DNA from: Magnetococcales bacterium
Lineage (GTDB): Bacteria > Pseudomonadota > Magnetococcia > Magnetococcales > JADFYX01
Length of the DNA: 5,163 nucleotides
Direction: 5' to 3'
NCBI GenBank assembly: GCA_015232795.1
Contig: JADFYX010000187.1
Span: 1-5,163 of the forward strand
This document shows, piece after piece, positions 1 through 4,983 of this stretch. The position numbers and the translations under genes were made by a program. Each line of letters begins with the position of its first letter. Within the stretch, counting starts at the first letter, position 1. The notes beneath the pieces were generated by a model. It had not been told where the DNA came from and searched no databases. It saw nothing but the letters and a program-made list of their open reading frames with translations.

Positions 1-427
1 AGCCTATTCCGATCTTTTTAAAAAGTTTGACAAACTTCCAGAGGCTAAACAAACCCCTTCTAATTTGGTTGCACTGGTAAAAGCCAATACCGGATTTCCT
101 ATTACACTAAATGAAGCAAAGCGCATATTAGAGACAGAAGAAAATCAATATTATCAAGAGGGGCATTATTCACTTGACAAAAAGCAAGTGACAAAAATGG
201 GAGTAAACAGTGCTTTTTATGTATATCCCAAACGCCATAGAGGTGCTCTATTAGCCAGAATAACTTCTGCCCGTATGGGTCTAGTATGGGCCACTGGTAC
301 CCACACCAGTACTCCGGTTCTTGTCTTTAGTGCAGGACCAAAATGGGCAACTAAATCTTTTAAAAAAATAATGCATCATACCCAGTTAGCACAAAGTGCC
401 ATCAAGGCTTTAAATGCGGATGAGTGA
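1..427 (+). CDS. Alkaline phosphatase, C-terminal part (5' end outside the window)
   Basis: The frame is open from the left edge (first full codon at base 2) to the TGA at 425-427 and gives 141 visible residues. It is therefore the tail of a longer gene, and the TTG at base 65 is an internal codon, not a start. The stretch G-L-V-W-A-T-G-T-H-T-S-T-P-V (His codon at 302-304) matches the C-terminal motif of the alkaline phosphatase family (PhoA type, Pfam Alk_phosphatase). In E. coli PhoA the equivalent histidine (His412) binds a catalytic zinc. It is followed by the usual V-x-V-F-S-x-G-P strand and a final helix. The family hydrolyses phosphate monoesters, normally in the periplasm, to release phosphate. 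The Asp/Ser catalytic residues and any signal peptide lie upstream and cannot be checked. I saw no T-rich terminator hairpin after the stop codon. The family call is secure; the exact subfamily is not. Confidence 0.85.
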   Translation, partial: AYSDLFKKFDKLPEAKQTPSNLVALVKANTGFPITLNEAKRILETEENQYYQEGHYSLDKKQVTKMGVNSAFYVYPKRHRGALLARITSARMGLVWATGTHTSTPVLVFSAGPKWATKSFKKIMHHTQLAQSAIKALNADE

Positions 428-523
428 AGAGAGTAATTTTTAGTGTAAAACTATCTTACAACTGTATAACAATATTACAAATGCAAGAAAGATTATACAA
501 TGTGAGAAAATAATCGCTATTTA

Positions 524-787
524 TTAATGGGTAAGTACTGATCTGCTACAATTTAAAGCAATTTTTTGAAGTTCGGCTGTTAGCAACTGAATATTATTGT
601 CACTTTTATATTGATTTAAGGACAATTTAACGAGTTCGTTTGTCAATTCGTTGTTACCTTTTGGGTGGCGTTTGATAATAAAATTCTCGTTAGAAGTCGC
701 AGCTTGACCCATGGTATTTGCCCCATTACTCAAAAGATTATGCACCATCAACAATTTGACGTAAACACTGGTGTGGTAAGTAATCAA
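524..787 (-). CDS. Doubtful small hypothetical protein, possibly frameshifted at its start
   Basis: This minus-strand frame of up to 87 codons begins at a TTG (785-787) with no good ribosome-binding site, so it is weak as written. The frame stays open upstream to a stop at 839-841. The added codons read S-L-I-I-I-W-L-V-C-C, which would give a hydrophobic N-terminal segment followed by a polar, Asn/Lys/Glu-rich, probably helical tail. One base out of frame, an ATG at 820-822 sits six bases after an AGGGA sequence (829-833), but it runs into TAA after three codons. One extra G in the GGG that follows this ATG would join the start to the hydrophobic frame and give a protein of about 100 residues beginning M-G-S-L-I-I-I-W. 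It could be a decayed or mis-sequenced small membrane-anchored protein, or chance. I do not recognise a family. Confidence 0.25.
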   Translation of the reverse strand: MITYHTSVYVKLLMVHNLLSNGANTMGQAATSNENFIIKRHPKGNNELTNELVKLSLNQYKSDNNIQLLTAELQKIALNCSRSVLTH

Positions 788-869
788 GCAACAAACAAGC
801 CAAATTATTATTAAAGACCCATGAATTATCCCTATATTTTATGTTACGGTTAGCCGATCTGTTCATAAG

Positions 870-883
870 AGCTATGTATAGCT
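870..883. repeat. Small inverted repeat upstream of the 77-residue membrane protein gene
   Basis: AGCTAT and ATAGCT flank a central GT, giving a 14-base near-palindrome about 95 bases before the start codon. It has the shape of a two-fold symmetric protein-binding site, but a 6-base arm is short enough to be chance in AT-rich DNA. Confidence 0.25.
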
Positions 884-921
884 GTGTTTCCATTAATACC
901 TTAAACTGTATACCCTAATTT

Positions 922-943
922 TATAGTTATCAAATATAGTTAT
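922..943 (+). promoter_or_regulatory. Direct repeat in the upstream region of the 77-residue membrane protein gene
   Basis: TATAGTTAT occurs exactly twice, at 922-930 and 935-943, with a 13-base period, 35-56 bases before the ATG at 978. Either copy contains a TATAGT that could serve as a -10 element; a poor -35 candidate TTAAAC lies at 901-906, with a 15-base spacer to the first copy. The repeat could also be a pair of regulator half-sites. The promoter call is weak; the repeat itself is certain. Confidence 0.3.
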
Positions 944-965
944 TTTTAGCTTTATATTTTTTTAC

Positions 966-971
966 AAGGAG
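966..971 (+). promoter_or_regulatory. Strong ribosome-binding site
   Basis: AAGGAG lies six bases before the ATG at 978-980. It is near-consensus in sequence and spacing. It fixes the start of the 77-residue protein at the first Met rather than at Met4. Confidence 0.8.
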
Positions 972-977
972 AAAGTA

Positions 978-1211
978 ATGGCTTTTATGGTTAAGTTAAA
1001 AGCCTTTTCCAATAACCGCTACCTTAAGTTAGTAGTTGGTTGTGTACTATTTTTTACTGGTTTGAATGAAGCTGGTGAAACCATCTGGGATGATATAACA
1101 TCCATGAATGTTGGGGCGCATCATGGCATTATGGTTTTTGGGATATTCCAAACATTGCAGTCATTGCCAGATATATTTAGCGGTGTAAATTATTTTGTTG
1201 ATGATTTGTAA
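978..1211 (+). CDS. Small integral membrane protein, 77 residues, function unknown
   Basis: The gene begins at an ATG behind a strong AAGGAG site and ends at TAA (1209-1211). The product has a short basic N-terminus (Lys6, Lys8, Arg14, Lys17), then a hydrophobic segment at about residues 16-29 (L-K-L-V-V-G-C-V-L-F-F-T-G-L). An acidic linker follows (E-A-G-E-T-I-W-D-D), then a second, weaker hydrophobic segment at about 45-60 beginning G-A-H-H-G, and an acidic C-terminal tail. The positive-inside rule suggests the N-terminus is cytoplasmic; with two spans both ends would be inside. I have the impression of a conserved group of short proteins with the pattern R-Y-L-K-L, a Gly-Leu-x-E-x-G-E-T segment and G-A-H-H-G, but cannot name it. 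It is convergent with the lipoprotein gene, 38 bases apart, with no obvious terminator between them. That it is a real gene is likely; its role is unknown. Confidence 0.75.
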   Translation: MAFMVKLKAFSNNRYLKLVVGCVLFFTGLNEAGETIWDDITSMNVGAHHGIMVFGIFQTLQSLPDIFSGVNYFVDDL

Positions 1212-1249
1212 TGAAACTGTTTATAACTGAAAAGTTTGCTAAACCACAT

Positions 1250-1912
1250 TTATGGTATAGCCTTAGCTCTTTGTATCTGAATAAGATTGCGAATTGTATC
1301 TTTGCCATCAATTGTTGTACGTATTGAAATATGATGAGCTATTTCTGGGGCATAGCTAAAATGGACCTCTTGTCCATTGCTTTCACAGACAACTACAAAA
1401 GCCTCAAACACTTTATCCCCACCTAAAATGCGAGCTTGTTTTTTTTCTGTGACTTCACAAAACCAGTGGGCCGACCATGTAACCGATGGACGATCAGATT
1501 GTCCATCAACATCAAACTCCATCTGTTTTCCAACCGCCAAATGGTAGAGGCTACCTCTAAAACCTGACAACTTACGACGACCTTTAGATTCTGCCCCCTG
1601 CCAAGCAACAGCAGGAACAAAAGGGTTTGATAAAATCACTTGCAACATACCTTGATCATTTACCATTTCTAACCTGTCTTTATGGATTTTATGAACTATC
1701 CATTTTTCTTTTGGGTTATCAAAGGTGAATGTATCTCCTTTCTGCCATGTAAAAGGAAATTCAAGAGAGTTACTTGCTTTAAGCTCTTCTTTATCTAACA
1801 TTGCAAAAGAATCAGCAGTAATTACTGCTGATATAGGTGGTGGAGGTTTTGCAGCAAAACACCCCGTAAGAGCCAAGGATATAAATAACAGAACTGGTAT
1901 TATTCGTTTCAT
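1250..1912 (-). CDS. Outer-membrane-type lipoprotein, 220 residues, function unknown
   Basis: The N-terminus is a textbook lipoprotein signal: M-K-R, a hydrophobic core at residues 4-15, then the lipobox L-T-G-C with the lipidated Cys at 18. Phe at position +2, rather than Asp, points to outer-membrane sorting by the Lol rule. A Pro-rich linker (P23-P26) follows. The rest looks like one β-rich domain of about residues 52-215, with the pattern G-D-T-F-T-F-D-N, N-P-F-V-P-A-V-A-W (96-104), H-W-F-C-E-V (149-154), A-F-V-V-V-C-E (171-177) and F-S-Y-A-P-E-I-A-H-H (185-194). Cys152 and Cys176 could form a disulphide in the periplasm. I do not recognise a named domain. The ATG is chosen because the signal peptide starts there; the nearest ribosome-binding-like sequence, AAGAG, is 12 bases away, so translation may be weak. 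The coding region runs into a stop at 1250-1252, convergent with the small membrane protein gene. Confidence 0.85.
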   Translation of the reverse strand: MKRIIPVLLFISLALTGCFAAKPPPPISAVITADSFAMLDKEELKASNSLEFPFTWQKGDTFTFDNPKEKWIVHKIHKDRLEMVNDQGMLQVILSNPFVPAVAWQGAESKGRRKLSGFRGSLYHLAVGKQMEFDVDGQSDRPSVTWSAHWFCEVTEKKQARILGGDKVFEAFVVVCESNGQEVHFSYAPEIAHHISIRTTIDGKDTIRNLIQIQRAKAIP

Positions 1913-1970
1913 AAGATAATTTAGCTCTTTTGAGATGTTGTTTAAATTTAGACAATACTATGTACTTTCA

Positions 1971-2020
1971 ACCTAGAGACAGCAGTTGGAAGAGCGTGCT
2001 TCCAACTGCCGTTTCTAGGT
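1971..2020. repeat. Large near-perfect hairpin (inverted repeat, 22-base arms)
   Basis: The left arm (1971-1992) and right arm (1999-2020) are complementary at all but two positions, one of which can be a G-U pair in RNA, around a 6-base loop (1993-1998). The core of the arms reads GCAGTTGGAAG and CTTCCAACTGC. It lies between the YbjN gene and the lipoprotein gene, both on the minus strand, and is much longer than needed for a typical terminator. No T-rich run follows it on either strand, so it is not a standard intrinsic terminator. It could be a transcript-stabilising 3' structure for YbjN, a bidirectional attenuator, or a dispersed palindromic element (REP or MITE-like). The structure is certain; the role is not. 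Confidence 0.8.
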
Positions 2021-2030
2021 ACAATTGTAC
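2019..2030. repeat. 12-base perfect palindrome next to the hairpin
   Basis: GTACAATTGTAC is perfectly self-complementary and overlaps the last two bases of the hairpin's right arm. It could be a dimeric regulator's operator or an end feature of the same element. It lies about 110 bases upstream of the lipoprotein start and 122 bases beyond the YbjN stop. Confidence 0.4.
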
Positions 2031-2152
2031 GTATCAAGAGAAACTATTGACCACCATTTTAGCAATTATTCATACAACATCCGGGCTATATATATGAATA
2101 CAGAATATGGTATGATATTATTTAATCTAACTAAATAAGATGGAAATTTGGG

Positions 2153-2683
2153 TTATTTAATTCCCAAATAATTTTGCCCAAATAGCTTGATCTCTAACAT
2201 AAATAGTCCAGCACTTAAAGCGACTTTCTCAAAGTCATCCATTCCATAAAAACTTACTGTATGGGACAGCCCAATCTCACCACCATCTGAGGTAAAAGCC
2301 TTGCTGCGTGTCTTAGCTCCGATATGGTTCCAATTGTTGAGATGCTCAGCACTGATTGTTACCTTAGAGCCAAAGTTTGCATAATAAGTAAGATCTTCGC
2401 AGCCCATTTGGCTACAATCATCAAAAAATACTGCTACCTCAACTGCTGGAGCAACAGGATTTGTAATTAACAGGTGAGGATTTCCACGCTTATCTTTGTG
2501 TAGGGTAGCTGAATATCCCAGTTTTTGAAATGCAACTCCAACCATGTTCACATTAACTGCCTTATGGGGATATAATCCAGGAGTATAACCCTTGTGTTGT
2601 TGGTGGGCATCTGATGTTGATACACCAACAAATAAGAATGCAAAAGCAGATAATAGTGCAATAATTAGATTATATTTTTTCAT
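2153..2683 (-). CDS. Secreted YbjN-domain protein
   Basis: The chosen start is the ATG at 2681-2683, because GGAG sits six bases upstream and the sequence that follows is a classic signal peptide: M-K-K-Y-N, a hydrophobic core to about residue 21, then S-T-S-D-A with likely cleavage after Ala26. An ATG seven codons upstream would bury the ribosome-binding site inside the gene. The product is 176 residues. Residues about 44-166 fit the YbjN family (Pfam YbjN): an early helix ending F-Q-K-L-G-Y-S-A, a strand pair around D-K-R-G-N-P, then V-F-F-D-D-C-S-Q-M-G-C with Cys90 and Cys95. The family's L-N-x-W-N helix (L115-N-N-W-N119) follows, then a strand with D-G-G-E-I-G-L, and a final helix. E. coli YbjN is a cytoplasmic regulator-like protein; forms with signal peptides also exist, and their role is poorly defined. 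The two nearby cysteines may form a disulphide. The gene lies 82 bases after the large repeat-protein gene on the same strand and may be partly co-transcribed with it. Confidence 0.8.
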   Translation of the reverse strand: MKKYNLIIALLSAFAFLFVGVSTSDAHQQHKGYTPGLYPHKAVNVNMVGVAFQKLGYSATLHKDKRGNPHLLITNPVAPAVEVAVFFDDCSQMGCEDLTYYANFGSKVTISAEHLNNWNHIGAKTRSKAFTSDGGEIGLSHTVSFYGMDDFEKVALSAGLFMLEIKLFGQNYLGIK

Positions 2684-2689
2684 GACTTT

Positions 2690-2693
2690 CTCC
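2690..2693 (-). promoter_or_regulatory. Ribosome-binding site that decides the YbjN start
   Basis: On the minus strand GGAG is followed by six bases and then the ATG at 2681-2683. This supports the shorter product starting M-K-K-Y-N over the upstream in-frame ATG at 2702-2704. Confidence 0.65.
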
Positions 2694-2705
2694 AAAATGT
2701 TCAAT

Positions 2706-2733
2706 ATTAAAGAGCTGGTTATAGTATCTGCAA
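2706..2733 (-). promoter_or_regulatory. Possible promoter for the YbjN gene
   Basis: On the minus strand TTGCAG (2728-2733) and TTTAAT (2706-2711) are separated by 16 bases. The -10 element matches TATAAT at five of six positions; the -35 element matches only the TTG. Transcription would begin near 2699 and give a short leader carrying the GGAG site. AT-rich DNA produces such matches by chance, so this is tentative. Confidence 0.3.
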
Positions 2734-2765
2734 CCCACTCAAACTTTGCTATTGCTGTAATTTAA

Positions 2766-3893
2766 TTAAGGTGGGTAGTGAAAGTGAAAATTGGAACCTC
2801 CACCACTACCGCCACTATCAGGTACTGTATATGTTCCACTATCTGCTAATTTACTTACTGTATCTTGCACTGCACTGCTAGAGGATGATCCACAAACTGC
2901 TATACTACTAAGGGTGTTAAAAGCCTGTTGTCCTATTCCACTGCTGGAGATATAAGAACTTGCATTATTTGCAATATCTACCAAGCTTGAAATAGCTTGT
3001 TTTGCTACATTGGGATCAATATCATACATTGGCTGTGGTTTGTCGGCAAAGGGGATGTCTATTGTCTGTATACTTTTGAAAGCAATAGAGTTTATAGCAT
3101 TAAAGGCATCTTTTACTGTATCTGTTCCAACCTTGTCTGGATCACTCAAAGCCGTAATTTTCAATGCCGAGACGGCATCTGTCATCACATGTGGGTCAAT
3201 AACACCAGGGTCAGCAGTAGCCAGTTTAATCTGCATAGAAACAGGCTCCAAGCTGACTATATGAGCTACTCTATTGGGATCGGCCTTTGCTAAATTTATA
3301 AAATCTTTAGCAGCATCTTCAATCTCAGATGAAACAGCTTTAACCTCTCCCAATAGAAATTTTATAATTTCACCAAGAAGATCATCTAGTTTTTGGCTAT
3401 CACAGCTCATACCCAAGTTGCCAATACTTACACAGGTTCCCCCACTGAGTAGTTCCGCATCACAAGCAGCACCAGAACAAGCTGCTGCAACGGCATTGAT
3501 ATCACCAACAGCAACAACGGTATTGCCTCCGTTTTGTTGCTTTATATTTCCTAACATTATGCCCGCTTTTCCATCAATAGCAGCAGCTACTGTGCTTGTG
3601 AGTATTCCAGCAGCAACTGAAATAGTGGAATGACCACCATCTTGTTGATAGACATTGCCAACACGAATACGAGATTCTCCATGATCAGCTATAGTCACAG
3701 TATTTATCACATCGCCTATTATAATATTTGTCTCTATACTTCCTGAAACGCCACTTGATACATTGCCAATTTCTACAAGGGCATTACTAGAAACCGCCTC
3801 TGCATGGTTTATGATAATACCCGTTACTATATTGTCTTCTACTTGCCCCCCCCCCCAATACAGATCCAACTTTTGTCGTTGCTGTACTATCAA
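2766..3893 (-). CDS. Same β-repeat protein, downstream part in the shifted frame (final repeats, helical domain, Gly/Ser tail)
   Basis: This frame continues the repeat protein if the poly-G tract loses one base. It reads G-G-G-Q-V-E-D-N-I-V-T-G directly from the tract, keeping the repeat register. It has no convincing start of its own: the TTG at 3891-3893 overlaps upstream coding and has no spaced ribosome-binding site. In restored numbering (798 visible residues in all), repeats continue to about 587. They include two Q-Q-D/N-G-G segments and end in a cysteine cluster (Cys562, 567, 577, 587). A helical region from about 590 to 773 follows, first a coiled-coil-like stretch (L-D-D-L-L-G-E-I-I-K-F-L-L-G-E-V), then helix units resembling V-x-x-D-A-x-x-A-L-x-x-I-A separated by D-P motifs, with Cys757. 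The end is a Gly/Ser linker (782-790) and N-F-H-F-H-Y-P-P. I see no LPxTG, PEP-CTERM or autotransporter barrel. The coding match is strong; independent translation is unlikely. Confidence 0.7.
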   Translation of the reverse strand: MIVQQRQKLDLYWGGGQVEDNIVTGIIINHAEAVSSNALVEIGNVSSGVSGSIETNIIIGDVINTVTIADHGESRIRVGNVYQQDGGHSTISVAAGILTSTVAAAIDGKAGIMLGNIKQQNGGNTVVAVGDINAVAAACSGAACDAELLSGGTCVSIGNLGMSCDSQKLDDLLGEIIKFLLGEVKAVSSEIEDAAKDFINLAKADPNRVAHIVSLEPVSMQIKLATADPGVIDPHVMTDAVSALKITALSDPDKVGTDTVKDAFNAINSIAFKSIQTIDIPFADKPQPMYDIDPNVAKQAISSLVDIANNASSYISSSGIGQQAFNTLSSIAVCGSSSSSAVQDTVSKLADSGTYTVPDSGGSGGGSNFHFHYPP

Positions 3894-4983
3894 CTCCTAT
3901 GGATGATGTGGTAACAATTCCAACAGCGATATTTTGGGTGACACTACTACTTCCATCAATCTCACCAATTACTGTTTTTGCAACTGCACCATTTCCACTT
4001 GCACTAGTTGATACAACACCAGCAGTAATTAGTTGCGTAACTGTGTTTACATTTGATATAGCTCCGATTTCAGTTGTAGCAGTAGAATTAACATCAGAAG
4101 CGGAAGTAAATACATTACCTACAAAAATACCTTGGGTGAGATTGTCGATGTTATTATCAATACCAATCTTTGTAGTTGCTGTATCTTTAAGGTCAATAGC
4201 TGTGGTTGTGATTGTGCCAACATTAATACCTACAATACCTTGTTTTACTGAGCTCAACACTCCGACTTTATTTGTTGCATTGCTTTGCTCGCCACTTGCG
4301 GTGGAAATAATATTGGCTACTTCCACCTCTTCTTTAATATTTTTTGAGTTAGAAATTTGACCAACAACAAGGTTTGCATCACTATTTTCTCCAATAGCCG
4401 CTTGGGTCAAGTTACCAGCTATAACTGCTAATTTGTTATTACTACTATCAACTACACTTCCAACATCTATAGAGCTTTGACTATTTTTACCAGCAGCACT
4501 TGATGAAACATCGCCAACAAAAATATTTTCCATATTTCGGTTCATACTATTTTTGCTACTGCTTATCGTTGCAATGTTAATGTTACTGTTATCTTTATTA
4601 CCTAACGTGCCTGATAAAATATTTCCCACAGCAACATTTATTATCTCCCGATCCACATTTTTTGTGCCATGTACGGCTCCAACTTGAATCTGACTACTAG
4701 AATTCTCTCCCATTGTTCCGCTGGAGATGTTACCAACAACAACATTCACCATAGACTTAGAAGCTTTACCCCCAGCCTTGATTGACCCCACTCTTTCAAC
4801 CGATTTAACTTTACCAGAACCTATTTCAGCTCCAGAATTCAAAACAGTTCCGGTAAAAACTGAAACAGCATCGTGATTCATCTGGTTTGCATCAATATTT
4901 CCTATCTCTTGGATAAATACAGCACTACCATCCAACGCAACCCCAGCATTAACTGCCCCTTTAATATATACCGATAACAGAAC
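3402..4983 (-). repeat. Protein-level tandem repeat array, about 14-15 units of roughly 33 residues
   Basis: Units can be aligned by their paired V/I-x-V-G-x-V/I segments. Examples of the first segment are N-V-V-V-G-N-I-S-S, N-V-A-V-G-N-I-L-S, N-I-F-V-G-D-V-S-S, G-I-F-V-G-N-V-F-T, N-I-A-V-G-I-V-T-T and N-I-I-I-G-D-V-I-N. Examples of the second are I-Q-V-G-A-V, I-D-V-G-S-V, T-K-V-G-S-V, T-E-I-G-A-I, V-E-I-G-N-V and I-R-V-G-N-V. Several units end in Val-Thr-Gln or Leu-Thr-Gln. The copies are clearly related in protein but show little DNA identity, so they are old duplications under selection for protein pattern rather than a recent tandem expansion. Confidence 0.75.

Larger units (their letters stand above)
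428..977. other. Gene-poor intergenic stretch
   Basis: About 550 AT-rich bases lie between the phosphatase and the 77-residue membrane protein. I see no tRNA, no insertion-sequence ends and no intrinsic terminator. The contents I can point to are a doubtful minus-strand frame with a possible damaged start (524-822), a small inverted repeat (870-883), and a 9-base direct repeat (922-930 and 935-943) shortly before the ribosome-binding site of the next gene. Confidence 0.5.

Noticed and set aside
1423..1919. Short open frames overlapping the lipoprotein gene on both strands
   Set aside because: The lipoprotein frame has a full lipobox signal and coherent domain pattern; the overlapping frames have neither start signals nor recognisable products.
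1964..2030. Integron attC site for the large hairpin
   Set aside because: The expected RYYYAAC and GTTRRRY core sites are not in the right places, and there is no cassette-like organisation or integrase.
2067..2100. Inverted repeat TATTCATA / TATGAATA with an 18-base spacer
   Set aside because: The arms are short and AT-rich with a wide loop, and no T-run or promoter elements are linked to it. Chance is the simplest explanation.
2146..2169. Hairpin across the YbjN stop codon (ATTTGGG and CCCAAAT, 10-base loop) as a terminator
   Set aside because: The stem is only seven pairs, overlaps coding sequence and is not followed by a T-run on the minus strand. It is probably chance in AT-rich DNA.
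2766..3893. The downstream half of the repeat protein as a separate gene with its own start
   Set aside because: Its only usable start, a TTG at 3891-3893, lies inside the upstream coding region with GGAG directly abutting it and no spacing. The residues before the G tract in this frame do not follow the repeat pattern, whereas joining at the tract does.
2997..4360. Long open frames on the plus strand, opposite the repeat protein
   Set aside because: They are antisense shadows produced by the Val/Thr/Ser/Ala-rich repeat coding. They lack ribosome-binding sites, and their products show no domain or repeat logic of their own.
3402..4983. CRISPR array or DNA minisatellite in the repetitive region
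   Set aside because: The periodicity exists only in the translated protein. There are no identical DNA repeats of CRISPR size separated by unique spacers.
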